Part shown: positions 31,641 to 41,069 of the stretch, in pieces
Layout: the number at the start of each line of letters is the position of its first letter
How positions within the stretch are numbered: position 1 is the first letter of the stretch
Assembly (NCBI GenBank): GCA_030433335.1
Contig: JAUILL010000014.1
Coordinates: forward strand, 27,258 to 91,257
Direction of reading: 5' to 3'
Source: Alphaproteobacteria bacterium
Lineage (GTDB): Bacteria > Pseudomonadota > Alphaproteobacteria > Rhodobacterales > Rhodobacteraceae
Length of the DNA stretch: 64,000 nucleotides
The notes under the pieces: generated by a model
The model's input: only the letters and a program-made list of their open reading frames with translations
Databases searched by the model: none
What the model was told of the DNA's origin: nothing
Translations under genes and position numbers: made by a program

Positions 31641-32648
31641 ATGACCGAAACCGCCGATCTGGTGTCCGAAATCGAAACCTTCGAGGAAAAACTGGCTCTT
31701 GCCCGCGAGTCGATTACCAAACGGTTCATTGGACAGACGCGTGTGGTCGATCTGACGCTGACTTCGCTGCTGTGTGGCGGTCACGGTCTGCTGATCGGTT
31801 TGCCCGGGTTGGGCAAGACGCGACTGGTTGAAACCCTGTCTACGGTGATGGGACTGGACGGCAAGCGCGTTCAGTTCACACCGGATCTGATGCCCGCGGA
31901 TATTCTGGGCTCCGAAGTGCTAGAGACGGATGCGGACGGGCGTCGCGCGTTCCGGTTCCTCGAGGGACCGGTGTTCTGCCAGCTTCTCATGGCCGACGAG
32001 ATCAACCGCGCCAGCCCGCGCACTCAGTCTGCGCTCTTGCAGGCAATGCAGGAACGCGCAGTGTCTATCGGGGGCGAGACCCGATCGCTGCCCGCCCCGT
32101 TCCACGTGCTCGCCACCCAGAACCCTATCGACCAAGAGGGTACCTATCCGTTGCCAGAGGCGCAGCTCGACCGTTTCCTCGTGCAAATCAATGTGCGCTA
32201 TCCCGACCGCGAGACGGAAAAGGCGATCCTGCTGGCGACCACCGGCGCGACCGAAGAGGAATCGCGGCAGGTCTTCACAGCGGATGAACTGATTGCGGCA
32301 CAGAAGCTGCTTCGACGGATGCCAGTGGGCGAGAGCGTGGTAGAGATGATTCTGGATTTGGTGCGGGTGTTCCGGCCCGAGGATCCGACCGCTTTGCCTG
32401 AAGTCATGCAGGACGTGTCTTGGGGCCCTGGACCGCGTGCGGCACAGGCGCTGATGCTGGGCGTCCGGGCCGAAGCGATGCTGAGTGGTCGTCTTGCTCC
32501 GAGCGCCGAGGATGTGGCGCGTATGGCTGACCCAGTGCTGCGACACCGGATGCAATTGACCTTTGCCGCACGGGCGCGGGGCCAACAGATCGAGGATGTG
32601 ATTGCCAGCGGCGTCGCACGCATCACAGGGCACGAGGCCGCCGCGTGA
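31641..32648 (+). CDS. MoxR family AAA+ ATPase
   Basis: A 335-residue AAA_3 ATPase. Walker A GLPGLGKTRLVE is near residue 53-64, Walker B LLMADEINRASPRTQSALLQ near 116-135, and the sensor region ATQNPIDQEGTYPLPEAQLDRF near 155-176 as a continuous run. MoxR proteins act as chaperones or maturation factors for complexes that often include von Willebrand A proteins. It heads a four-gene operon whose members overlap: its TGA shares bases with the GTG start of the DUF58 gene. The client is not known. Confidence 0.95.
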   Translation: MTETADLVSEIETFEEKLALARESITKRFIGQTRVVDLTLTSLLCGGHGLLIGLPGLGKTRLVETLSTVMGLDGKRVQFTPDLMPADILGSEVLETDADGRRAFRFLEGPVFCQLLMADEINRASPRTQSALLQAMQERAVSIGGETRSLPAPFHVLATQNPIDQEGTYPLPEAQLDRFLVQINVRYPDRETEKAILLATTGATEEESRQVFTADELIAAQKLLRRMPVGESVVEMILDLVRVFRPEDPTALPEVMQDVSWGPGPRAAQALMLGVRAEAMLSGRLAPSAEDVARMADPVLRHRMQLTFAARARGQQIEDVIASGVARITGHEAAA

Positions 32649-33514
32649 CAGAAGCCCCCCATCTTCGCAGTCGCGCAGAGGTTCTGGCGGCCGCCTATCC
32701 GCCATTGCTTGCCAGTGCAGAGCGCTTGGCTGCAAACGTCCAATTGGGCGATCACGGGCGCAAGCGCTCTGGCGCGGGCGAGGCGTTTTGGCAGTACCGA
32801 CAGCTCCAGACCGGCGACGATGCGCGCTTGATTGACTGGCGTCGGTCCGCGCGGGGCGAAGAGCAGTTTATCAAACAGCGCGAATGGCAGATCGCACAAA
32901 GCGCCTTGCTCTGGGTGGATCAGGCCAGTTCCATGAATTTTGCCAGTGCGCAGGAGCTGCAAACTAAAGCCGACCGTGCGCGCCTGATCGGAATGGCCAC
33001 CGCCGTGCTTTTGGTACGGGGCGGCGAGCGCGTTGCGCTGGGGGCGGTGCTGCCTCCGCGCCGCGGAGCCGGACAGCTCGAGCGAATTGCTGGTGCCTTG
33101 GTGCAGGATCGCCCTGATGACTACGGCGTGCCTGATCTGTCGCCGATGGTGCCGAACAGCCGTGCGTTGATTGTCTCGGATTTTCTAGGAGATCTTGAGC
33201 CGCTGAAAAAAGTGCTGACCCGCGCAGCAGGCCGCGGCATTCGAGGTGCGCTCTTGCAGGTCCTTGATCCGGCCGAAGAAGAGTTCCCGTTTAGGGGGCG
33301 CACGATTTTCGAGAGCGTGAGTGGCGGTGTTTGCCACGAAACCCTGCGGGCCGACACCCTGAGGGATCGGTATCTGTCGCGCTTGGCAGAGCGCAAAGCG
33401 GAACTCGCTGATCTGGCCCTTCAGACCGGCTGGATGGTCGGGCATCACCACACGTCTGAGACGGCGCAAGGGGCCTTGTTGTGGGTCTATCAAGCCGTGC
33501 AGGGGAGCACGTAA
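32645..33514 (+). CDS. DUF58 domain-containing protein
   Basis: A 289-residue protein with the DUF58 core: GEAFWQYRQLQTGDDARLID near residues 40-59 followed by WRRSARGEEQFIKQRE. A vWA-like C-terminal half follows (LIVSDFLGDLEPLKKVL). The start GTG 32645 overlaps the MoxR stop. DUF58 proteins nearly always accompany MoxR ATPases and are thought to be their partners. There is no clear transmembrane segment, unlike many relatives, so it may be cytosolic. Confidence 0.92.
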   Translation: MTEAPHLRSRAEVLAAAYPPLLASAERLAANVQLGDHGRKRSGAGEAFWQYRQLQTGDDARLIDWRRSARGEEQFIKQREWQIAQSALLWVDQASSMNFASAQELQTKADRARLIGMATAVLLVRGGERVALGAVLPPRRGAGQLERIAGALVQDRPDDYGVPDLSPMVPNSRALIVSDFLGDLEPLKKVLTRAAGRGIRGALLQVLDPAEEEFPFRGRTIFESVSGGVCHETLRADTLRDRYLSRLAERKAELADLALQTGWMVGHHHTSETAQGALLWVYQAVQGST

Positions 33515-36262
33515 ATGGCAGTTTTCGGAGCTTTGGGATTTGCGGCGCCGTGGCTATTGGCGGGGCTTCTGGCTCTGCCTGTGCTGTGGTTCCTGCTACG
33601 TGCTGTGCCACCTGCGCCTGTCCGGCGCAAGTTTCCGGCGGTCTCGCTGCTGCTGGGACTCAAGGACGACGAACACCAGAGCGACAAGACCCCATGGTGG
33701 CTGCTACTGCTCCGAATGATGGCTGTTGCTGCGGTGATCATCGGTCTGGCTGGTCCTGTTTTGAACCCCGACTCTCGGCAAAACGGACGGGGGCCGTTGC
33801 TGGTTGTGCTGGATGCAACATGGGCGAGCGCGGCAGACTGGCGTGGACGCATTACACGGCTTGAGCCCATGCTGGCAGAGGCGGGGCGCAATGGTCGGTC
33901 TGTGGCCGTGTTGCCCTTGACGGCGCCCGCTCCGGTCACCTTTCAGGATGCGACCGCGGTGATTGAAGGGTTGCCGGGCTTGGTCCCCGCGCCGTGGTCC
34001 CCGCGTTTTGATGTAACATTGCCCGATGGGAATTTCGAGACGTGGTGGCTGAGCGATGGACTCGAGTATGAAGGCCGCGCCACTTTGGCCGAGACTTTGG
34101 CGTCGCGCGGTGATCTGACTGTATTCGAAACGGGTCGAAATCCGGTTGTGCTTCGGACGCCTTTGGCAGAGGGCGGCGAAGTGGCGCTGACAGCTGAACG
34201 TCTCCGGCCCGGAGCCGCCGAGGAGTTGCAGATCTCCGCTCTGGGTCCAGACCCGTCTGGGGTCGAACGTGTGCTGGGGACTGCTACCGTGCAGTTTGAG
34301 GCTGGCGCGACCGAAGCAACGACAAACATGGATTTGCCCACCGAACTGCGGGCGCGTGTCGGACGATTTACGATTGATGGCCTGCGCAGTGCGGGTGCCG
34401 TCACGCTGACGGATGACCGGATGCAGCGCCGCGAAGTCGCTTTGATTGATGGTGGGCGCGATCGCGAGGCAATCGACCTGCTGTCGCCGCTGCATTATCT
34501 GCGGCAAGCGTTGGAACCGACAGCCGATTTGCTCGACGGTAGTCTCGAAGATATCCTCTTGGCTAATCCTGACAGCGTTATCCTTGCTGACGTGGCGCGC
34601 CTTGCTCCGCAAGAAGAAGAGCAACTCTTGGACTGGATCGAGGGCGGTGGTCAGTTGGTCCGCTTTGCCGGTCCGAGGCTGGCGGCTAGCGATGTGTCGC
34701 GTGACGCCGAGGATCCGTTGCTGCCCGTTCGCCTTAGGGCAGGGGGCCGCAGCGTTGGCGGGGCGATGAGCTGGGGTGATCCTAAAACCCTCGCGCCGTT
34801 TCCAGACAATAGCCCCTTTGTTGGCCTGCCGCTGCCGGACGACGTGGACGTGACTTCTCAGGTTATGGCGCAACCTGATCCCACGCTCAGCGAACGGGTC
34901 ATTGCCAGCCTCGCGGATGGGACGCCCTTGGTCACGCGCAAGGCCCATGGGGCAGGGCAGATCGTTCTCTTCCACGTGACCGCAAATGCGGAATGGAGCT
35001 CTTTGCCGCTGTCGGGCCTTTTCGTTCAAATGCTTGAACGGCTGTCGATTTCGTCGCGCACAGAGCGACCGGATGCGGCGCAACTCGAAGGCACCACATG
35101 GCAGCCCGCACAAGTCCTCGATGGGTTTGGACGTCTTCAGAGCGGGGATGCGATGCCCGGCGTGGCAGGGCCGAACCTGTTCGAACGCCCACTTGGGCCC
35201 GATTTGCGCCCCGGGCTCTATGAATCCGAGGATCGCCGTCTCTCCCGCAACCTGATCGAAGAGGATACGATCCTCGCTCCTGCGGTCTGGCCTGCGTCGG
35301 TCTCGGTTCAGCCCTTGGTCGCGCCGGATGCGCAACCCTTGGGCGGGCTCTTTTTGACGCTCGCAGCGCTCTTGCTCGGAGCGGATTTGCTGGCGTCACT
35401 CGCTGTGGGTGGGCGTTTGCGCCGCGGGGTGGCGGCAGGTCTTGCGAGCCTTGTCATCCTGTCTGCGCCGGTTGAGACCCGCGCGCAAGAAGACACGCCC
35501 CCAGTACCTGACGACCAGATTCTTGCTGCGGGCGAGGTGACATTCGCCAACATCCTGACTGGGAACACGACGCTGGATGATCTGTCGCTGGCAGCCATGC
35601 GCGGCCTGTCTCGCACGTTGTTTGATCGGACCTCTGTCGAGCCAAGCGAACCACGCTCCGTCGATCTCGAGACGGATGAGCTTGCGTTCTACCCATTGCT
35701 TTATTGGCCAATCACGCCAGAGCAACAGCGCCCGTCCGATGCGGCCTACGCGAAGCTGAACGAATATCTGCGCGGCGGTGGCATGGTTCTGTTCGATACG
35801 CGAGACGCAGATACCTCGCGCTTTGGGGCCAATTCGCCCGAGGGCCAGAAGCTGCGCGAATTGGCGGCACCTCTGGATATCCCGCCCCTCGAACCCATTC
35901 CCGAAGATCACGTTTTAACGCGTGCCTTTTACCTGCTGCAGGATTTTCCGGGCCGCTATAACAGCCGCGATGTCTGGGTAGAGGCCGCGCCCGAAGATGC
36001 CATCCAGATCGAGGGCATGCCGTTCCGTGATCTGAACGATGGCGTGACCCCTGTGGTTGTTGGCGGCAACGATTGGGCCAGCGCTTGGGCGATTGATGAT
36101 GCAGGCTATTCTTTGCGCACAGTCGGGCGGGGCTACACGGGCGAGCGTCAGCGCGAGATGGCATTCCGGTTCGGGGTCAATCTGGTCATGCATGTGCTGA
36201 CCGGAAATTATAAGTCGGATCAGGTCCACGTGCCTGCGCTGCTGGACAGGTTGGGTCAATGA
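33515..36262 (+). CDS. BatA-type / DUF4159 domain membrane protein
   Basis: A 915-residue protein. It begins with the two-helix BatA N-terminal region (GFAAPWLLAGLLALPVLWFL, then WWLLLLRMMAVAAVIIGLAG), has a long periplasmic central part, helices near residues 610-660, and ends with a DUF4159 domain (~695-915; VDLETDELAFYPLLYWPI, GGMVLFDTRDAD, YLLQDFPGRYN). DUF4159 resembles a class I amidotransferase-like fold without a clear catalytic Cys. It directly abuts the DUF58 stop and overlaps the next start by four bases. The role is probably in an envelope complex matured by MoxR. Confidence 0.88.
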   Translation: MAVFGALGFAAPWLLAGLLALPVLWFLLRAVPPAPVRRKFPAVSLLLGLKDDEHQSDKTPWWLLLLRMMAVAAVIIGLAGPVLNPDSRQNGRGPLLVVLDATWASAADWRGRITRLEPMLAEAGRNGRSVAVLPLTAPAPVTFQDATAVIEGLPGLVPAPWSPRFDVTLPDGNFETWWLSDGLEYEGRATLAETLASRGDLTVFETGRNPVVLRTPLAEGGEVALTAERLRPGAAEELQISALGPDPSGVERVLGTATVQFEAGATEATTNMDLPTELRARVGRFTIDGLRSAGAVTLTDDRMQRREVALIDGGRDREAIDLLSPLHYLRQALEPTADLLDGSLEDILLANPDSVILADVARLAPQEEEQLLDWIEGGGQLVRFAGPRLAASDVSRDAEDPLLPVRLRAGGRSVGGAMSWGDPKTLAPFPDNSPFVGLPLPDDVDVTSQVMAQPDPTLSERVIASLADGTPLVTRKAHGAGQIVLFHVTANAEWSSLPLSGLFVQMLERLSISSRTERPDAAQLEGTTWQPAQVLDGFGRLQSGDAMPGVAGPNLFERPLGPDLRPGLYESEDRRLSRNLIEEDTILAPAVWPASVSVQPLVAPDAQPLGGLFLTLAALLLGADLLASLAVGGRLRRGVAAGLASLVILSAPVETRAQEDTPPVPDDQILAAGEVTFANILTGNTTLDDLSLAAMRGLSRTLFDRTSVEPSEPRSVDLETDELAFYPLLYWPITPEQQRPSDAAYAKLNEYLRGGGMVLFDTRDADTSRFGANSPEGQKLRELAAPLDIPPLEPIPEDHVLTRAFYLLQDFPGRYNSRDVWVEAAPEDAIQIEGMPFRDLNDGVTPVVVGGNDWASAWAIDDAGYSLRTVGRGYTGERQREMAFRFGVNLVMHVLTGNYKSDQVHVPALLDRLGQ

Positions 36263-38310
36263 CATACGAAATCGCATTCGCACCCCTTGTCCCGCTTTGG
36301 GTCGTGTTTGGCGTGGCTGCTCTGGCACTTGCTGTCACGGCGCTCGCGTATGTCCGGCGGCTCTCTGGATGGATTTTGCGGGGGCTCGCCCTTGGCGTCA
36401 TTGCGGCGGCGTTGGCCGGTCCCGCGCTGCAAGAGGAAACGGCGGCGCAGCTCTCGGATATCGTGCTCTTGGTCGAAGATCGCAGCGCCAGCCAGCGTCT
36501 GTCGGACCGGGCGGTCCAGACCGCCGAAGCAGCCGAAGCGATGGCACAGCGATTGGCAGAACGCCCGAACACCGAAGTGCGCAGAATTACCGTCGGCGAC
36601 GGGCCTGACAATGCGGGCACCCAGTTGATGAGCGCCCTTGCCGAAGCCATCGCCGAAGAGCCGAAAGCCCGCATCGCCGGCGCGATTTTGTTGTCGGATG
36701 GCCGCCTGCACGATCTGCCGGCAGCGCCCGATTTACCGGCGCCGCTCCATCTGATGCTCTCTGGTCAGGAAACGGATTGGGATCGGCGGCTGGTGGTGAG
36801 CAACGCGCCAGCCTTTGCCATCCTTGGCGAGGAAATCACCCTGACACTTCGGGTCGAGGATCAGGGGGCGGTTCCCAGCGGTGTCGGACCCGCCGAGCTC
36901 TCTGTTTCCGTGGACGGTGCTCCGGCGCGGACGGTTCTAGTGCCGGTCGGGCAGGATATGGAATTGCCCGTGACCCTGTCGCACGCAGGGCGCAATGTCA
37001 TCGAATTCAAGGTCACCGCAGCCGAAGGTGAACTGACTGACCGCAACAATAGCGCCCTCGTGCAGATGAATGGCGTGCGGGATCGCCTGTCGGTTCTGCT
37101 GGTGTCCGGGGTGCCTCATGCGGGTGAGCGGACTTGGCGAAACCTGCTGAAGTCCGACAGCTCGGTGGACTTGGTGCACTTCACGATCCTTCGTCCACCG
37201 GAAAAGCAGGACGGTGTGCCGGTCACGGAACTCTCCTTGATCGCGTTCCCCACCAGAGAGTTGTTCTTGGAAAAGATCGACGACTTCGACTTGATCATTT
37301 TCGACCGCTACAAACGGAGGGGCATTCTGCCCGCCCTCTATTTGGACAACGTTCGGAACTACATTGAAAACGGTGGTGCGGTGCTGGTTTCGGCCGGGCC
37401 GGACTATGCCAGCGCCGAGAGTCTTTTCCGCTCGCCGCTCGGTGAGGTGCTGCCAGGCGAGCCGACCGCGCGTGTTCTTGAAGAGGCCTATGTGCCCCGA
37501 GTGACCGAAACCGGCCAACGCCATCCGGTGACCGAGGGGCTCGCACCCCTGGAGGGAGATCCAGATTGGGGTCGCTGGCTTCGTCAGATTGAAGTCGACC
37601 CCAAGGGCGGGGACGTGGTGATGTCGGGTATCGACGATCTGCCGCTTTTGGTTCTGGATCGTGTCGGAGAGGGGCGTGTCGCGCTGCTTGCATCGGATCA
37701 GGCGTGGCTCTGGGGGCGCGGCTTCGAAGGGGGCGGACCGCAATTGGAACTGCTGCGGCGTCTGGCCCACTGGATGATGGGCGAGCCTGAACTGGAAGAG
37801 GAATCGCTGACGGCGGAAGCCATCGGGCAACAAATCCGCGTCGTCCGGCGCTCGCTGACCGGAGATGTCGGTGCGGTCACAGTCACTGCGCCAGACGGGT
37901 CCGAGAGCGAAGCCACACTCGAAGAGGTGTCACCAGGGCACTACGAAGCTCTGATCACGGGCGATGAAATGGGCCTCTATCGTCTGGCGGAAGGCGAACA
38001 CAAGATTGTCATTGGCCTTGGCCCTGCGGCCCCGCGGGAGTTCGAGGAAACGATTGCCAGCGGCGATTTGCTCGATCCTGTTTTGGCAGCGACGGGGGGT
38101 GGTGTCTGGCGGATGACAGATGGCCTGCCTTCGATCCGCGATGTGCGCCCTGGTCGTCCGGCGATCGGGCGCGGCTGGATTGGCCTCACGCCGCGGGACG
38201 CATCAGAAGCGCGCGACATCAGCCGTGTTCCATTGCTTCCGGCATGGGCGGTGCTTCTGGTGATCTCGGCTCTGGTGATCGGTGCTTGGCTGCGCGAGGG
38301 GCGGAACTGA
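36259..38310 (+). CDS. Membrane protein with vWA-like and glutamine amidotransferase-like regions
   Basis: A 683-residue protein. Helices lie near residues 7-30 and 36-55. A region opening DIVLLVEDRSASQRLSD resembles a vWA beta strand and MIDAS start but has a degenerate D-x-S-x-S (DRSAS). A Rossmann-like GATase part follows at ~275-480 (LSVLLVSGVPHAGERTWRN; GGAVLVSAGPDYASAESLF). A final helix near 660-680 precedes the terminal Arg-Glu-Gly-Arg-Asn. It closes the MoxR/DUF58/DUF4159 operon with an ATGA overlap. No catalytic triad is evident, so a structural role is likely. Confidence 0.82.
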   Translation: MTYEIAFAPLVPLWVVFGVAALALAVTALAYVRRLSGWILRGLALGVIAAALAGPALQEETAAQLSDIVLLVEDRSASQRLSDRAVQTAEAAEAMAQRLAERPNTEVRRITVGDGPDNAGTQLMSALAEAIAEEPKARIAGAILLSDGRLHDLPAAPDLPAPLHLMLSGQETDWDRRLVVSNAPAFAILGEEITLTLRVEDQGAVPSGVGPAELSVSVDGAPARTVLVPVGQDMELPVTLSHAGRNVIEFKVTAAEGELTDRNNSALVQMNGVRDRLSVLLVSGVPHAGERTWRNLLKSDSSVDLVHFTILRPPEKQDGVPVTELSLIAFPTRELFLEKIDDFDLIIFDRYKRRGILPALYLDNVRNYIENGGAVLVSAGPDYASAESLFRSPLGEVLPGEPTARVLEEAYVPRVTETGQRHPVTEGLAPLEGDPDWGRWLRQIEVDPKGGDVVMSGIDDLPLLVLDRVGEGRVALLASDQAWLWGRGFEGGGPQLELLRRLAHWMMGEPELEEESLTAEAIGQQIRVVRRSLTGDVGAVTVTAPDGSESEATLEEVSPGHYEALITGDEMGLYRLAEGEHKIVIGLGPAAPREFEETIASGDLLDPVLAATGGGVWRMTDGLPSIRDVRPGRPAIGRGWIGLTPRDASEARDISRVPLLPAWAVLLVISALVIGAWLREGRN

Positions 38311-38317
38311 GCCTGGC

Positions 38318-38686
38318 TTAGTTCCGCAGCTTCACCATGTAGCGCGTTTTCGACAGTCCATCCCGCTTGCAGTGCAGGCGGATGTACACCTTTCGTAATC
38401 CGTCTGGCACATTCAGGCTGGAGAGGGATCGGGTGAACGGCTGCTCATGAATATGTGGGTGCAAGAGTTTACGCCGACCGATTTCCTGCCCCGTCTGGGT
38501 TTCGACGATCCAGTAGTCGATAAAGTGCTCCCATCCGGTGTCTTCGTGGCGCACCGAAACCTCGATTCGCCATCCCAGTCCCATAGGTTGTGCACTGGCC
38601 TCTTCGACCCTCCCTTCTCCTGCAAAAGCCGGAATGGATAGGGGCAAAAGTAGGAAAAGAGAGAGCAATATCGCGGAACTGGGCAT
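38318..38686 (-). CDS. Hypothetical secreted protein
   Basis: A 122-residue protein with a signal peptide (MPSSAILLSLFLLLPLSIPAFA, cleaved after ~22). The mature part is beta-rich: GWRIEVSVRHEDTGWEHFID, then YWIVETQTGQEIGRR, and HPHIHEQPFTRS. I do not recognise a family with certainty. The DTGWEHYAD-type phrase recalls small alphaproteobacterial periplasmic proteins of unknown function. Convergent with the membrane protein gene, seven bases apart. The two His-rich pairs could bind metal, which is only a guess. Confidence 0.65.
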   Translation of the reverse strand: MPSSAILLSLFLLLPLSIPAFAGEGRVEEASAQPMGLGWRIEVSVRHEDTGWEHFIDYWIVETQTGQEIGRRKLLHPHIHEQPFTRSLSSLNVPDGLRKVYIRLHCKRDGLSKTRYMVKLRN

Positions 38687-38722
38687 GGACAGACCCTAGC
38701 ATGAGTCTTTTCCGCTCAAATC

Positions 38723-39442
38723 TCACAAGCCCGTGGGTGGGGGCATCCCATCGCTGGCATCCATCAAAACCGCGCGAGATTTCGATGCGAACTCGCGGCG
38801 CCAGAGGACGCTGACAGTAAAGATCGTCGCGCCGAACAGCGCCCAAGGGCCAAGCAGCCACGCGCTGGCCCCGAGCGAAAAGTAAACCGATCGGAGACCA
38901 CGGTTGAAGGCGCGCGCAGCGCTGATGTTCAACGACGCCGATTTGCCCGCGCGGACATAGGCGGCGGGGTCATTCGGGTCATTCGGGACGGCGGCCATCA
39001 AAACGGCGCAGTACCCGAACAGGCGGTTCGACCACACGAATTTCAGAAACGCGTTGGTGAGGAAGAGCATGATGAACATGATCTTGATCTCCCACACCAC
39101 GGCTGGCGCGGTGTCGAGGGTCAGATCCTCGGCCACGCCCTGCAACTGCTCTGAATTCCCGATCGCAGCAAAGCCGCCCCCCAAAGCGATCATGCTGGCC
39201 GAGGCAAAGAAACTGGTCGCCTGCCGCAGACCGCTCAGAACTGTTGCGTCAAAGATTCGCGGCTGGCGAGTCACCATGTGCTTGAGCCATTCGCGGCGGT
39301 ACTGGGCCATCAGCACCGACACACTGGGGTTTTTCCCAGGGTTTTCGATGCGCAAACCAATCAGGAGCCATGCGATCACCATCAGGGTGACAGCACAGAA
39401 ATCTGCGATTTCAAACAGGGTGATACGGTCGAGCCAAGTCAT
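38723..39442 (-). CDS. DUF599 domain-containing membrane protein
   Basis: A 239-residue inner-membrane protein with about four helices (residues ~8-28, ~72-95, ~115-140, ~190-220). Family marks: QYRREWLKHMVTRQPRIFDA near 47-66, then TSFFASASMIALGGGF, and FLKFVWSNRLFGYCA. DUF599 has no assigned function. ATG 39442 (reading MTWLDRITLFE) is the start; the open frame continues upstream but into glcD-antisense sequence. It is divergent from glcD with 93 bases between starts. Confidence 0.88.
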   Translation of the reverse strand: MTWLDRITLFEIADFCAVTLMVIAWLLIGLRIENPGKNPSVSVLMAQYRREWLKHMVTRQPRIFDATVLSGLRQATSFFASASMIALGGGFAAIGNSEQLQGVAEDLTLDTAPAVVWEIKIMFIMLFLTNAFLKFVWSNRLFGYCAVLMAAVPNDPNDPAAYVRAGKSASLNISAARAFNRGLRSVYFSLGASAWLLGPWALFGATIFTVSVLWRREFASKSRAVLMDASDGMPPPTGL

Positions 39443-39535
39443 GGCTGCACTGTAGTTGGGACGCTTGGTTCTTGCCAGATGCAAAAATTGGTTATATTTT
39501 TTGACCAGACGCGCCAAGTCGAGGAGGAGCCCGCC

Positions 39536-40984
39536 ATGGAAATGCCAGCACCGAACCCTGCAATCGTGGCCAAAAAAGCAGAATTGGTCAGGAGACTGTC
39601 CGAGGTTTTGCCGAGCGATGCAGTGATCCACGACGAGGCCGAGACCCGCGCCTATGAATGCGATGCGCTCACAGCTTACCGGTGCCCGCCATTGGCGGCC
39701 GTGCTGCCCTCGACCACGCAAGAGGTGTCGGACGTTTTGCGCATCTGTCACCAGATGGGCGTGCCTGTGGTGCCGCGTGGCTCGGGGACGTCTTTGGCGG
39801 GTGGCGCTTTGCCGACGGCGGATTCGGTGATCCTTGGGGTGGCGCGGATGAACGCGGTGCTGGAGACGGATTACGACAACCGTTTTATCCGTGTGCAGAC
39901 CGGCCGCACCAACCTGAGCGTTACCGGCGCGGTCGAGGCGGACGGGTTCTTTTACGCGCCTGACCCTTCGTCGCAGTTGGCCTGCGCCATTGCGGGGAAC
40001 ATCGCGATGAATTCGGGCGGGGCGCATTGCCTGAAGTACGGCGTGACCACGAACAACCTGATGGGCGTGACCATGGTGCTGATGGACGGCACCATCACCG
40101 AGATTGGCGGCGCGCATCTGGACGCGGCGGGCTTGGACCTGCTGGGGGTGATCTGCGGGTCCGAAGGGCAGCTTGGCGTCGTGACCGAGGCGACCCTGCG
40201 TATTCTGGCGAAACCCGAGGGGGCGCTGCCGGTGCTGATGGGCTTTGACACCAACGAGGGCGCGGGCGCCTGCGTGTCGGACATCATCAAGGCGGGCGTT
40301 CTGCCCGTGGCCATCGAATTCATGGACCGCCCGTGCATCGAGGCCTGCGAGGCCTTTGCCAAGGCCGGCTATCCCATGTGCGAGGCGCTGCTGATCATCG
40401 AGGTTGAAGGCAGCCCAGAAGAAATCCGCCACCAGTTGAGCCTGATCAAAGAGATCGCCGCCGCCCACAACCCCGTAGATTACCGAGAGGCGGCGGATGC
40501 GGACGAGGCCTATCGCATCTGGCTGGGGCGCAAGTCGGCGTTCGGCGCGATGGGGCAGATCAACGACTATATGTGTCTGGACGGGACGATCCCCGTGTCG
40601 GCCCTACCCGAAGTGCTGCGCCGGATTGGCGAGCTGTCCAAGCATTATGGCTTGGGCGTGGCGAACGTGTTCCACGCAGGGGACGGCAATATGCATCCCT
40701 TGATCCTGTATAACGCGAACCAGCCCGGCCAGTTGGAACTGTGCGAGGCCTTTGGTGCCGACATTCTGCGTCTGTGCGTCGAGGTGGGCGGTTGCCTGAC
40801 TGGCGAGCACGGAGTCGGCATCGAGAAGCGCGATCTGATGGTGGACCAGTTCGCCCCCGTCGATCTGGAGGCTCAGATGGCGGTGAAGGATGTGTTTGAT
40901 CCGGCGTGGCTGTTGAACCCTGCCAAGGTGTTTCCGCTGGCGTCGTCCGAAGCGCGCCGCGCCGTGAAAATCGCCGCCGAGTGA
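39536..40984 (+). CDS. glcD: Glycolate oxidase subunit GlcD (FAD-linked)
   Basis: A 482-residue FAD-binding subunit of glycolate dehydrogenase, oxidising glycolate to glyoxylate. The VAO-type FAD domain covers residues ~55-235 with VVPRGSGTSLAGGALP near 79-94 and CAIAGNIAMNSGGAH near 150-164. The C-terminal FAD-oxidase domain includes VFHAGDGNMHPLI near 379-391 and GGCLTGEHGVGIEKRDLM near 420-437. ATG 39536 follows GAGGAGGAG by six bases. It is the first gene of glcDEF. Confidence 0.95.
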   Translation: MEMPAPNPAIVAKKAELVRRLSEVLPSDAVIHDEAETRAYECDALTAYRCPPLAAVLPSTTQEVSDVLRICHQMGVPVVPRGSGTSLAGGALPTADSVILGVARMNAVLETDYDNRFIRVQTGRTNLSVTGAVEADGFFYAPDPSSQLACAIAGNIAMNSGGAHCLKYGVTTNNLMGVTMVLMDGTITEIGGAHLDAAGLDLLGVICGSEGQLGVVTEATLRILAKPEGALPVLMGFDTNEGAGACVSDIIKAGVLPVAIEFMDRPCIEACEAFAKAGYPMCEALLIIEVEGSPEEIRHQLSLIKEIAAAHNPVDYREAADADEAYRIWLGRKSAFGAMGQINDYMCLDGTIPVSALPEVLRRIGELSKHYGLGVANVFHAGDGNMHPLILYNANQPGQLELCEAFGADILRLCVEVGGCLTGEHGVGIEKRDLMVDQFAPVDLEAQMAVKDVFDPAWLLNPAKVFPLASSEARRAVKIAAE

Positions 40985-40997
40985 ATGGAAGCCGTGT

Positions 40998-41069
40998 GAG
41001 GGGGCTGTCTGCCCCCTCTTGGGCCTGTGGCCCAATTCACCCCCGAGAGTATTTGGACAAAGATGAATA
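40998..41069 (+). repeat. Double-hairpin plus conserved tail element between glcD and glcE (copy A)
   Basis: Two adjacent perfect stems, GAGGGGGC/GCCCCCTC (40998-41005, 41011-41018) and TTGGGCC/GGCCCAA (41019-41025, 41029-41035), are followed by a tail with GTATTT-N5-AAGA at 41049-41063. The A of the glcE ATG is the last base of the AAGA block. A second copy of hairpin plus tail is at 54204-54263 on the other strand. The stem may also attenuate glcD-glcE read-through. Confidence 0.6.

Noticed and set aside
39443..40468. Upstream extension of the DUF599 frame
   Set aside because: It is antisense to glcD and has the composition of a shadow; the true start MTWLDRITLFE is at 39442.
41027..41062. 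GTG 41027 as the start of glcE
   Set aside because: The added residues come from the repeat element; the family N-terminus begins at ATG 41063.
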